From assembly GCA_030149025.1 (NCBI GenBank), contig JASBSH010000269.1, positions 1 to 22,014 on the forward strand: a stretch of DNA of 22,014 nucleotides, given 5' to 3'. Origin of the DNA: Actinomycetales bacterium (GTDB taxonomy: Bacteria > Actinomycetota > Actinomycetes > Actinomycetales > BWSM-131). Both the position numbers and the translations under genes were made by a program. This document shows positions 7,872-15,256 of this stretch, piece after piece (the stretch's first letter is position 1; every line of letters starts with the position of its first letter). The notes beneath the pieces are model-generated. The model was not told the DNA's origin, searched no databases, and saw only the letters and a list, made by a program, of their open reading frames with translations.

Positions 7872-9710
7872 TCAGGCTCGCCGGTCGACGGAGACGCCCT
7901 CAGGGGCGTGCAACCGCACCATGATCCGGCCCACTCGCGCCGGGACACGTCGCTTCGTGAGCAGCGAGACCCCGACCATCACGGCGAAGGCCAGCGGCAC
8001 GGTCCAGGCGGCGGGCTGGGCGAGCAGTGCACCGGCCCACCCGTCGTACGGCCCGCCGAACATCGTCAGGGTCACCGCGGCGCTGGCCGTGGCGCCGCCG
8101 GTCGCCAACCCGGCGATGGCGCCCGGTGCGGTCAGCCCGCGCCACCAGATCCCGAGGACCAGCAACGGGCAGAACGTGGACGCGGCGAGGGCGAACGCGA
8201 GACCGACCGTGTCGGCAAGCCCGACCCGGGTCGTCGACAGGCTGAGCAGCAGCGGCACGAACACCGTCAGCACGGTCGCGACCCGGAAACGGCGCACCGA
8301 CGTGTCGGCCCCCGCCCGGACCGGCGGGTGCCCGGGACGCAGGGCGTCCTTGTGCAGCAGGTCCTGGCTCAGCACCCCCGCGACGGACACGACCAGCCCG
8401 GAGGACGTCGACAGGAACGCCGCGAACGCCCCGGCGACGAGCAGCGCGGACACCAGCTCACCCCACGGGTCGGGCAGCAACCTCCCCGGCAGTGCGAGGA
8501 CGACGGTGTCCGCCCGCCCGGTGAGCAGCAGGTCCGGTGTGTAGATGCGACCGAGCGCGCCGTAGATCGGCGGGAACAGGTAGAACGCCCCGAGCAACCC
8601 GATCACGACGGCTGTGGTGCGGCGAGCGGCCCGCCCGTCCGGGTTCGTGTAGAAGCGCACGAGAACGTGCGGCAGCCCCATCGTCCCGAAGAACAGCGCG
8701 AACACGAGCGAGTAGGTAGCGTACAGCGGATGGTCCCGGCCGCCCGCCCCCGACAGCGGCTGTGCCCAGTCCGCGCCGGTGCTCGCGCTCACCGGTTCCG
8801 CGTGCGGCACCGGCTGCCCGGCCGGGACCTCGACGACGGACCCCGACCGGACGACGACACGCTCGCCGGGCGCTAGGCGCAGGTCCCCGTTGAGCTGAGT
8901 GACGGCGTCCGGGCCCCTCGTACCCGGTTCACCGCCGTCCTCGGTGACGGGCCCGACCTCGCCCTCGACGTACAGCGTCGTCGGGACCTCGGCCACGAGC
9001 GTGACCGTGGCCGGCAGCGTCGTGCGCACGTCGGTCCTGCCCGAGGGCAGGCCCTGCTCGGCCGGGTTGGGGGCGCCGTCGGCGCTCCAGGCCAGGAGCA
9101 GGAAGGCGACGGGGAGCGCGATCGCGGTCAGCTTCAGCCAGTACTGGAAGGCCTGGACGAACGTGATCGACCGCATCCCACCGGCCAGGACATTGAGGAC
9201 GACGACACCCGCCACCAGCGCGGCGCCGACGGTCGGCGAGAACCCCGTCACGGTGCGCAGAGCCAGCCCGGCGCCCTGGAACTGGGGGAGCAGGTACAGC
9301 CAGCCGATGCCGACCACGAGCGCTGAGGACACCATGCGGACGGGCCTGGACGCGAGCCGGGACTCGGCGAAGTCGGGCAGCGTGTAGGCGCCGGAGCGGC
9401 GCAGCGGCGCGGCCACCAGGACCAGCAGCACGAGGTAGCCCGCGGTGTATCCGAGGGGGAACCACAGCATGTCCACGCCACCGGCGAGCACGAGCCCGGC
9501 GATACCGAGAAAGCTTGCGGCGGAAAGGTACTCACCGCCGATCGCGGAGGCGTTCCAGCGCGCAGAGACCGTACGGCTCGCGACGTAGAAGTCGCTCGTG
9601 GTGCGCGACAGCCGGAAGCCGATCGACCCGACCGCGACCGTCGCCGCGGCGACCAGCAGGACGGCGAGCCCCCCGGCGAGCGGGTGGAGGACGGTCGCGC
9701 TGCTGCCCAT
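7872..9710 (-). CDS. Second sodium:solute symporter, acetate/monocarboxylate type
   Basis: A 612-residue intact paralogue of the broken ActP. Shared family blocks include TSDFYVASRTVSARWN, GGEYLSAASFLGIAGLV, LAGGMRSITFVQAFQYW and GTMGLPHVLVRFYTNP. It is about 55 residues longer than ActP. The extra length is a polar strand-rich insert at about residues 220-315 (TLYVEGEVGPV, APGERVVVRSGSVVEVPAGQPV) between membrane helices, probably facing outside. The start ATG lies 6 bases after the upstream small membrane gene, which in turn overlaps the LytTR regulator. The symporter is therefore co-transcribed with its own regulator. Acetate or another short monocarboxylate is the likely substrate by family; which one is not readable. 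Confidence 0.87.
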   Translation of the reverse strand: MGSSATVLHPLAGGLAVLLVAAATVAVGSIGFRLSRTTSDFYVASRTVSARWNASAIGGEYLSAASFLGIAGLVLAGGVDMLWFPLGYTAGYLVLLVLVAAPLRRSGAYTLPDFAESRLASRPVRMVSSALVVGIGWLYLLPQFQGAGLALRTVTGFSPTVGAALVAGVVVLNVLAGGMRSITFVQAFQYWLKLTAIALPVAFLLLAWSADGAPNPAEQGLPSGRTDVRTTLPATVTLVAEVPTTLYVEGEVGPVTEDGGEPGTRGPDAVTQLNGDLRLAPGERVVVRSGSVVEVPAGQPVPHAEPVSASTGADWAQPLSGAGGRDHPLYATYSLVFALFFGTMGLPHVLVRFYTNPDGRAARRTTAVVIGLLGAFYLFPPIYGALGRIYTPDLLLTGRADTVVLALPGRLLPDPWGELVSALLVAGAFAAFLSTSSGLVVSVAGVLSQDLLHKDALRPGHPPVRAGADTSVRRFRVATVLTVFVPLLLSLSTTRVGLADTVGLAFALAASTFCPLLVLGIWWRGLTAPGAIAGLATGGATASAAVTLTMFGGPYDGWAGALLAQPAAWTVPLAFAVMVGVSLLTKRRVPARVGRIMVRLHAPEGVSVDRRA

Positions 9711-9716
9711 CGCCGG

Positions 9717-10106
9717 TCAGCGTCGCTCGACCAGGTCAGCGAAGTCGCGCTCGGCGCGCTCGGCGGCATGCACGTACGCCCAGGCCGCCACGACGAACAT
9801 CGGGTAGGCCAGCACGCCCAGCAGCAGCCACGGGAGCGGGACGCCCAGAACCTCGACACGCCGCAGCGCGGGGGCGAGCGCGAACAGCACGGGCAGGGCG
9901 CACAGGGAGACGACGAAACCGCCGAGCACGCCGAGAGCGAGCCGCAGCTGGCTGCCCACCAGGGCACGCATGTAGACCTCGCCGATGCCGGTCTGCTCGT
10001 CGATGTCGTCGACGGCACGGCGCGGCTGGGAGGCGGTGGCGCGCATCCGTGGGCTCGTGACGCGGACCCTCTGCGGCCCGGGGGACTGCCGGTCGGGAGG
10101 TGTCAT
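9717..10106 (-). CDS. Small two-helix membrane protein, probable DUF485-like partner
   Basis: A 129-residue protein: a basic Pro/Arg-rich N-terminus of about 45 residues, hydrophobic segments at about 54-77 and 88-109, and a charged tail (HAAERAERDFADLVERR). Position and layout mirror the DUF485-actP pair next door, but I do not see the conserved DUF485 sequence clearly, so membership is inferred. The ATG overlaps the regulator stop (ATGA), and the symporter start follows 6 bases after its stop. It is presumably an accessory subunit of the second symporter. Confidence 0.7.
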   Translation of the reverse strand: MTPPDRQSPGPQRVRVTSPRMRATASQPRRAVDDIDEQTGIGEVYMRALVGSQLRLALGVLGGFVVSLCALPVLFALAPALRRVEVLGVPLPWLLLGVLAYPMFVVAAWAYVHAAERAERDFADLVERR

Positions 10107-10870
10107 GGCGCGCTCGGGGCTCGCCGGTCCCTGCCCACGTGGCGTAGACGCACCAGGCGGTCGCGCAGCTGGCGGGTGTGCCGGCGGCTGACCTGCAGCA
10201 CGTCGTCACCGAGCCGCACCGAGCAGCGACCACCGTCCATGCGGACCTCGTCGACGTGGGCGAGCGCGACCAGCGTCGAGCGGTGGATGCGGACGAAACC
10301 CGCTGCTGCCCAGCGCTGTTCGAGCGCGGTGAGCGGTACGCGGATCAGATGGCTGCCCGTGTCCGTGTGCAGGCGGGCGTAGTCGCCCTGAGCCTCGACG
10401 TACCTCACCGCCGACCTCTGCACGAAGCGCGTGACGCCGCCAAGCTCGACCGAGATCGTCTCGTCGTCGTCCACCTGCGGTGCCTCGGCCTCGAGCACAC
10501 GGCGCACCGCCTCCGCGAGGCGCTCCGGCCGGACGGGCTTCATGAGGTAGTCGGTGGCCTGCAGCTCGAAGGCGTCCACGGCGTGGGCGTCGTAGGCGGT
10601 CACGAAGACCACCTGCGGTCGCTGGGCGAACCGGCTGAGGACCCGCGCCAGGTCCAGGCCTGACAGGCCCGGCATCTTGATGTCGCAGAACACGACGTCC
10701 ACCCCACCGGACTCCAGCGCGACGAGCGCCTGCTCGGCGCTGCCGGCGGTGCGCACGTCCCCGATCCGCCGGTCCTGCCCGAGCAGCCAGGCGAGCTCCT
10801 TCAGGGCCGGCACCTCGTCGTCGACGACCAGCGCCCGGAGGGTCGGCTGGTCCTCGGCGGCTCGGCTCAC
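10103..10870 (-). CDS. LytTR-family response regulator
   Basis: A 255-residue two-domain regulator. The receiver domain (about 11-125) has the acidic pair D17-D18, phosphoacceptor D63 in CDIKMPG, T91 and K111 in YLMKP. A LytTR DNA-binding domain follows (about 140-240), with the typical RYVEAQGDYARLHT and FVRIHRSTLVALAHVDEV blocks. It lies between its kinase gene and a symporter gene. By analogy with the pyruvate-responsive BtsSR and YpdAB systems of E. coli, which switch on transporter genes, it probably activates the adjacent symporter. The start is GTG at 10870; it lacks a ribosome site but has TACCCT 6 bases upstream, fitting a leaderless mRNA. Confidence 0.92.
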   Translation of the reverse strand: MSRAAEDQPTLRALVVDDEVPALKELAWLLGQDRRIGDVRTAGSAEQALVALESGGVDVVFCDIKMPGLSGLDLARVLSRFAQRPQVVFVTAYDAHAVDAFELQATDYLMKPVRPERLAEAVRRVLEAEAPQVDDDETISVELGGVTRFVQRSAVRYVEAQGDYARLHTDTGSHLIRVPLTALEQRWAAAGFVRIHRSTLVALAHVDEVRMDGGRCSVRLGDDVLQVSRRHTRQLRDRLVRLRHVGRDRRAPSAP

Positions 10871-10881
10871 GCGGTGAGGGT

Positions 10882-10913
10882 ACGACGGGGGTCAAGGCGT
10901 CGTCCCCCGTCGT
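10882..10913. repeat. 10-bp perfect inverted repeat between kinase and regulator genes
   Basis: ACGACGGGGG (10882-10891) and CCCCCGTCGT (10904-10913) are exact complements with a 12-base loop. It is 56 bases past the kinase stop and just upstream of the regulator GTG at 10870. It could terminate or attenuate the kinase transcript; an operator role is also possible. Confidence 0.55.
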
Positions 10914-10968
10914 GTCCAACGTGTGGACCGGTTGGCCGGGGTGGGACTCTTCCCGGGGGCCGGCGCGA

Positions 10969-12153
10969 TCAGCCGGCGTGCACGCCGGGACTGAACTTCG
11001 GCACGCGGAACCAGACCTTCGTCCCGGCACCGGGACCCGTCTCCACCACCAGCCCGTGGTCGTCGCCGAACACCTGGCGCAGCCGGGCGTCGACGTTGCC
11101 CAGCCCGATCGAGTCCGCCTCCGACTCACCGGCCAGCACCCGGCGCACCAGCTCGGGGTCGGTGCCGAGCCCGTCGTCCTCGACGCAGATGAGTGCGTGC
11201 GACCCGACGTCCTCGGCCACGAGCGTGATCAGGCCGACGCCCGACTTGCCCTCCAAACCGTGCCGAACCGCGTTCTCCACCAGCGGCTGGACCGCCAGGA
11301 ACGGCAGGACGACCGGCAGCACCTCCGGCGCGATCAGCAGCCTGACCTCCAGGCGGTCGCCGAACCGCGCCTTCTCCAGCACCAGGTACCGCTCGACGTT
11401 CTGCAGCTCGTCGGCCAGGGTCGTGAACTCCCCACCCCGGCGGAAGGCGTACCTGGTGAAGTCGGCGAACTCCAGCAGCAGCTCGCGGGCACGCTCGGGG
11501 TCCGTCCGGACGAACGACGCGATCGCGGCGAGGGAGTTGTAGACGAAGTGCGGGCTGATCTGCGCCCGCAACGCGCGCAGCTCGGCCTCGATCGCACGCG
11601 TGCGGGACCGGTCGAGCTCGGCCAGCTCGATGTTCGCCGACACCCAGCGCCCCACCTCGTCGGTGGCCCGGACCAGGCCCGCGGAGGTCTGGGTCCCGTA
11701 GGCGGCGAGCGCCCCGACCACCTTGTCGTCGCACACCAGCGGGACCACGACCGCGTGCTGGATCGGGCAGGACGGCTTGTCGCACGCCACCTCGCGCGGT
11801 CCGAGGACCGCCGGCCGGCCGCCGTCCAGGACATCCGCCGCGTGCTCGGCGGCGGCAGCGGAGTGCTCCGCCGCGCCCGCGCCGTCCCAGGCCAGGGTCC
11901 GTCCGGCGACGCTGAGCGCCACCGCGGGAGTGCCGAGCAGCGCACGCAGGTGCCGCGCGGCCTTGGCCGCCCCGGAGGGCGTCAGCCCCTCCCGCAGATG
12001 CGGCGCCGCCAGCGACGCCGTGTGCAGGGTCGTGAAGGTGGCCCGGTCGACCGGCGTGCCGAGGTCCGCGCGGCGGCGGAGGGTGCGCACCGCGAGCAGG
12101 AGGCCGGCCGCCAGCAGGACGGCGGCGACCACGGCGGCCTGGGTGCCGGTCAC
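10969..12153 (-). CDS. LytS-type sensor histidine kinase with GAF domain
   Basis: A 394-residue kinase. It has one N-terminal membrane helix (about residues 6-22), then a GAF-like region (about 60-175) containing CDKPSCPIQHAVVVPL with C124 and C129, then a His_kinase domain with H202 in QISPHFVYNSL. The ATPase domain has an N box QPLVENAVRHG (about 289-299) and a glycine box SIGLGNVDARL. The single helix and GAF region differ from the multi-helix 5TM sensor of classic LytS, suggesting a cytoplasmic or redox/ligand signal; the cysteine pair is a candidate sensor. The start is GTG at 12153, with TAGGTT 7 bases upstream (leaderless). The frame is open further upstream, but that stretch is the reverse of the Fic-like gene. 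Confidence 0.9.
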   Translation of the reverse strand: MTGTQAAVVAAVLLAAGLLLAVRTLRRRADLGTPVDRATFTTLHTASLAAPHLREGLTPSGAAKAARHLRALLGTPAVALSVAGRTLAWDGAGAAEHSAAAAEHAADVLDGGRPAVLGPREVACDKPSCPIQHAVVVPLVCDDKVVGALAAYGTQTSAGLVRATDEVGRWVSANIELAELDRSRTRAIEAELRALRAQISPHFVYNSLAAIASFVRTDPERARELLLEFADFTRYAFRRGGEFTTLADELQNVERYLVLEKARFGDRLEVRLLIAPEVLPVVLPFLAVQPLVENAVRHGLEGKSGVGLITLVAEDVGSHALICVEDDGLGTDPELVRRVLAGESEADSIGLGNVDARLRQVFGDDHGLVVETGPGAGTKVWFRVPKFSPGVHAG

Positions 12154-12160
12154 GGGGCAG

Positions 12161-12180
12161 AACCTAGCGGTCCCTAGGCT
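12161..12180. promoter_or_regulatory. Compact divergent promoter with two TANNNT -10 boxes
   Basis: On the minus strand TAGGTT (12166-12161) lies 7 bases before the kinase GTG. On the plus strand TAGGCT (12175-12180) lies 8 bases before the GTG at 12189. The spacing fits leaderless transcription of both genes from a 35-bp gap. No convincing -35 boxes are seen. Confidence 0.5.
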
Positions 12181-12188
12181 CGGTGGTC

Positions 12189-13055
12189 GTGATCCTGTCC
12201 GACCGCCCCGACCTGCTGCTCGATCTCGCCGGACTGCCGGGTGTCGACGACGCCGTGCAGGAAGCCCGGGACGCGTGCGAGCGGCTGCGCTGGCACCCGG
12301 CGATGCGCCGCCGCGCCGCCGAGGTGCGCGTCGAGGCCGGTGTGCAGGCGGCCAGGGCATCGGCCGCGCTGGAGGGGGCCCGGCTGCCGGCGGAGCTGGT
12401 GCGTGACGCCGTCCGGGGCGCGGCCACGCTGCCGGCCGACGCCGTGGGCGCGGTGGTGCGTGGCGCCGTCCGGGCACAGGCGGAGAGCGAGCACCTGGCG
12501 ACGGGAGGAGCGCGGGCGCTGACCTCGGCTCCGTGGCAGGCGCTGGCGCGACTGCAGGTCGCGGCGGCCGCCGACCTCCTCGGCCCGGAGCAGCTCGGCC
12601 GGCCCCGGCGAGGCGACGAGGTGCCGGTCGACGACACCGTCCTGGCGGGCGTCGATGCCCCGGGCGCGCAGGCGATCTCGGCCCGCCTCGAGGCGCTGAA
12701 CGGTCTGCTGTCGACACCCACCAAGGCCCCTGTTGTGGTCCTGGCCGCCGTCGCCGAGGCGGAGGTGCTGTCGCTGCGCCCGTTCCTCGCCGGGAACGGC
12801 GTCGTCGCGCGGGCGCTGTTCCGCTCGCTCGTCGTCGGGCAAGGGCTGGACCCGATGGGTGCGGTGGTGCCCGAGCTGGCGCTGCTGACCGACCCGGGCG
12901 GGTACGGCACCGCGCTGCGCGCGTACGGAACCGGGACGGCGCAGGGCCTGGCCACCTGGATCGTCTACGCCGCGGGGTCGGTCACTCGAGGTGCGGAGCA
13001 GGGAACCGCGGTTGCCGATGCCGTGCTCGCGGGGCGGTTCCCCCGGCAGGAGTGA
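12189..13055 (+). CDS. Fic-fold protein with degenerate active site
   Basis: A 288-residue protein with a helical N-terminal half containing SAALEG (about residues 58-63), matching the inhibitory (S/T)xxxE(G/N) motif of Fic proteins. The core motif reads LRPFLAGNGVVARAL (about 196-210), against the usual HPFxxGNGRxxR. The catalytic His is therefore Arg and the nucleotide-binding Arg is Val. Adenylyl transfer is not expected; a binding or structural role is more likely. I chose GTG 12189 over GTG 12183 because TAGGCT lies 8 bases upstream of it. It diverges from the kinase gene and ends at a small hairpin. I recall homologues near this locus in other actinobacteria with vague names such as oxidoreductase, which this sequence does not support. 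Confidence 0.72.
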   Translation: MILSDRPDLLLDLAGLPGVDDAVQEARDACERLRWHPAMRRRAAEVRVEAGVQAARASAALEGARLPAELVRDAVRGAATLPADAVGAVVRGAVRAQAESEHLATGGARALTSAPWQALARLQVAAAADLLGPEQLGRPRRGDEVPVDDTVLAGVDAPGAQAISARLEALNGLLSTPTKAPVVVLAAVAEAEVLSLRPFLAGNGVVARALFRSLVVGQGLDPMGAVVPELALLTDPGGYGTALRAYGTGTAQGLATWIVYAAGSVTRGAEQGTAVADAVLAGRFPRQE

Positions 13056-13064
13056 GGCTTTCGG

Positions 13065-13081
13065 CTCACGGGGCTCGTGAG
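13065..13081 (+). terminator. Small hairpin after the Fic-like gene
   Basis: CTCACG (13065-13070) and CGTGAG (13076-13081) pair around a 5-base loop, 10 bases past the stop. Next to it are two exact copies of CGGCTTCTCAC (13098-13108, 13109-13119) running into the end of the convergent gene. Confidence 0.4.
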
Positions 13082-13115
13082 GTCACCGGCTCCTCGTCGG
13101 CTTCTCACCGGCTTC

Positions 13116-14087
13116 TCACCGGCAAGCGAGGGCGACGGAACGTGCCAGCCACCCGGACAGCACCGCCGGGTCGGTCGGGAGGTTGCCGGCGTCCTGGCCG
13201 TTGACCGCCAACCGCAGGTCGTCACCGGCCGCGGCGCGCTGTGCCGCGGCGGTGCAGCGTTGCACGTCGACCGTGAGGTTGAGGTTCAGCCCGCTGCGCG
13301 GGGGCAGATGGACCGGGCTCGGCGGATCCGTGACGATCTGAGTACCGGCCGGCCCACGGATCTCGAGATCGATGTCGGTGTCCCCCGGGTTCCGCATCTG
13401 CAGGGTGAGGGTGCCGTCGTCCCTCGCTCGCGTGGACCAGATCTCGATGCCTTCGGGGTTGGTCTGGCACAGGACCTGGACGATGTCGGCGTTGGCGCCG
13501 TAGGGCCCTCTCAGGGCGGGAACGGTGCGGAGCCTGCCGTCCTCGGTGCGAACGCGCAGGTCCAGACCCTGCGGGGGAGCGCTGGCGCAGTCGAGCCGGA
13601 CGCGCGCGGGGACAGTGACCGAACGGCCCGGGAGCACCTCGGGGGTCTGCTCCAGCGTCATCCCCCAGATCCCCTGGCCTCCGGTGAACAGCACCTCCTC
13701 GAGCGTGACCGGGTCCTGGCCGACGTTGAGCACCTGGATGGAAAGCCGCCCGTCCTGGCCGCCCCGCGGCTGCATGTCCATCCCGGCGAACAGGCGGACG
13801 GCGGCCATCCGCTGTTCGGCCTGACGCTTCCCCAGGATGCTGCCGGTGATGAGCCCGGCGACAGCGGCGCCGACGGCGAAGGCCGTGAGCAGGCCGGCGT
13901 GACGCCGCAGACCGCCGAGTGGTCCGCGGGACCCGGCGCCGGGCTCGGTGGTTGGCTCGGTGGTCGGTTCGACAGCGGTGGGGACGGGGGTGTCGTGGTC
14001 GGTGACGATCGTGACCGCACGGGCATGCGAGAGCTGCGGGCCGGCGTCCGGCTCCGAACCTGGGGAACCGAGCACCTCTCGGCTCAT
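13116..14087 (-). CDS. Membrane-anchored extracytoplasmic protein, function unknown
   Basis: A 323-residue protein, not recognised. A polar N-terminus rich in Pro, Thr and Glu is followed by one membrane helix (about residues 64-86, GLLTAFAVGAAVAGLITGSI). A long strand-rich outer region comes next, with two similar-looking beta domains (LSIQVLNVGQDPVTLEEVLF; LTLQMRNPGDTDIDLEIRG), resembling the N-x-G-x-x-P/D-x-x-L pattern of Ig-like adhesion or CARDB-like domains. Four cysteines occur only in the outer region (DCAS, LCQT, RCTA, LACR), suitable for two disulfides. I chose ATG 14087 because AGGGGG lies upstream; ATG 14117 has no ribosome site. Its upstream region carries a structured element and a strong hairpin, suggesting RNA-level control. 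Confidence 0.8.
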   Translation of the reverse strand: MSREVLGSPGSEPDAGPQLSHARAVTIVTDHDTPVPTAVEPTTEPTTEPGAGSRGPLGGLRRHAGLLTAFAVGAAVAGLITGSILGKRQAEQRMAAVRLFAGMDMQPRGGQDGRLSIQVLNVGQDPVTLEEVLFTGGQGIWGMTLEQTPEVLPGRSVTVPARVRLDCASAPPQGLDLRVRTEDGRLRTVPALRGPYGANADIVQVLCQTNPEGIEIWSTRARDDGTLTLQMRNPGDTDIDLEIRGPAGTQIVTDPPSPVHLPPRSGLNLNLTVDVQRCTAAAQRAAAGDDLRLAVNGQDAGNLPTDPAVLSGWLARSVALACR

Positions 14088-14162
14088 CCGCACCCCCTGC
14101 GACGCCCTCTGCTCCATAGTGCACCGCGCGGGGTGCGCGCGGGTGCCGAGCCCAGCAGGACA

Positions 14163-14188
14163 GCGGCGCCCTCCAAGGAGGACGCCGC
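14163..14188 (-). terminator. Strong hairpin in the leader of the 13116-14087 gene
   Basis: Read on the minus strand, the stem is GCGGCG-U-CCUCC / GGAGG-G-CGCCGC with a UU turn. This is 12 pairs if the U-G wobble is counted, and that position would be a C-A mismatch on the plus strand. It lies 75 bases upstream of the start codon and just after the structured element at 14221-14374, in the position of a riboswitch expression platform. There is no U run. Confidence 0.55.
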
Positions 14189-14220
14189 CGCCGTCACGGT
14201 TCAGCCGGTTACCAGGCGTG

Positions 14221-14374
14221 CACAATCGCGGCGGGCGAGGCGTTGGCCTTGCGCCGCCGGGTCCCGACGAGGACTAGTCGCACGTGGGTACCTGCTGCTC
14301 CGTGCGGTTCACCCTCCCCCGTAGGGGACGACGAGCCGTCAACCCCTTTGGTACCCGGTATTTGCGCGATTGTG
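14221..14374 (-). promoter_or_regulatory. Candidate structured leader RNA / riboswitch-like element
   Basis: This lies in the only gene-free stretch over 300 bases (14088-14409). A 10-bp exact closing stem, CACAATCGCG (14221-14230) with CGCGATTGTG (14365-14374), encloses three further helices. These are GGGTACC/GGTACCC (14286-14292/14350-14356), GGGG-GACG/CGTC-CCCC (14324-14346) and a local hairpin at about 14231-14258. Read on the minus strand it contains GGGUGAACC and CUAGUCCUCGUCGG, which faintly recall the c-di-AMP (ydaO) riboswitch, but the rest does not line up. Orientation is inferred from the downstream gene and from wobble pairs in two helices; one hairpin fits the plus strand better. 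No promoter could be placed. Confidence 0.5.
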
Positions 14375-14409
14375 AAGACGTGATTGGCCCATTGACGGGG
14401 AGGGCCGGG

Positions 14410-15201
14410 TCAGACCCGGCGCCGGCGTGAGGCGTACCAGGCCAGGCCGGCGGTGGCAGCCCCGGCGCCGATCGCCGCCGTGAGCCCCGGTCGCTGACCG
14501 GGAAGGTCGCGCAGCCGGCGGCGGAGGGCGACCGGATGGGTGAAGTCCAGCACCGGCCACCCGCGCGCGAGGGCCTCCCTGCGCAGAGCCCGGTCCGGGT
14601 TGACGGCGTGGGGGTGGCCGACCTCCTCGAGCATCGGCAGGTCCGTGATGGAGTCCGAGTAGGCGTACGACGAGGTGAGGTCGTAGCCCTCGGAGCTCGC
14701 CAGCTCCCGGACCGCCTGCGCCTTCGCCGGTCCGTAGGCGTAGAACTCCAGCTCGCCGGTGTAGCGGCCTTCCTCGATCACCATCCGCGTCGCGACGACC
14801 TTGTCGGCGCCGAGCAGCTCACCGATCGGCTCGACCACCTCGGCTCCGGAGGAAGACACGATGACGACGTCGCGGCCCGCCTGAAGGTGCTCGGCGATGA
14901 GGTCGGCCGCCTCGCTGTAGACCATGGGATCGATGAGGTCGTGCAGGGTCTCGGCGACGATGTCCTTGACCTGGCCCACGTCCCAGCCCGTGACCAGCGC
15001 CGACAGGTAGGCGCGCATCCGTTCCATCTGGTCGTGGTCCGCGCCGCCCACCAGGTACACGAACTGCGCGTAGGCGCTGCGGATGACGGCGCGCCGGTTG
15101 ATCAGCCCGCCGGCGTAGAACGGTCGCGAGAACGCGAGCGTGCTCGACCTGGCGATGATCGTCTTGTCGAGGTCGAAGAACGCCGCTGCCCGCCCGCTCA
15201 C
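14410..15201 (-). CDS. HAD-IB family phosphatase
   Basis: A 263-residue haloacid-dehalogenase-superfamily hydrolase of the IB (SerB-like) type. Motif I is AFFDLDKT (nucleophile D10, acid/base D12), motif II VIVSSSG (S116), motif III K160 in GPAKAQ, and motif IV YSDSITDLPML (D183, D187). A helical cap lies between motifs I and II. A hydrophobic segment and an Arg-rich end (AGLAWYASRRRRV) suggest a C-terminal membrane anchor. The M. tuberculosis counterpart at this position (Rv3661) also lies beside ssd-tad; the substrate is unknown. The start is GTG at 15201, because TATCCT lies 6 bases upstream (leaderless) and motif I starts at residue 8, as usual. The open frame extends 61 codons further, into the ssd promoter. 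Confidence 0.88.
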   Translation of the reverse strand: MSGRAAAFFDLDKTIIARSSTLAFSRPFYAGGLINRRAVIRSAYAQFVYLVGGADHDQMERMRAYLSALVTGWDVGQVKDIVAETLHDLIDPMVYSEAADLIAEHLQAGRDVVIVSSSGAEVVEPIGELLGADKVVATRMVIEEGRYTGELEFYAYGPAKAQAVRELASSEGYDLTSSYAYSDSITDLPMLEEVGHPHAVNPDRALRREALARGWPVLDFTHPVALRRRLRDLPGQRPGLTAAIGAGAATAGLAWYASRRRRV

Positions 15202-15256
15202 GTGCTCAGGATATGAGGTGTTCGTCCCTGCGCGGCGACCAAGATCGTGCGTGACC

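Noticed and set aside
12154..12717. Upstream extension of the kinase frame
   Set aside because: It would run through the reverse strand of the Fic-like gene, is Pro/Arg-rich without domain features, and a leaderless start at 12153 explains the gene.
14088..14225. Upstream extension of the unknown membrane-protein frame
   Set aside because: It overlaps the hairpin leader, has no ribosome site and has poor codon bias; ATG 14087 has a ribosome site.
14221..14374. Firm assignment as a c-di-AMP (ydaO) riboswitch
   Set aside because: Only two short stretches resemble the consensus and the order of the conserved helices does not fit; left as an unassigned structured element.
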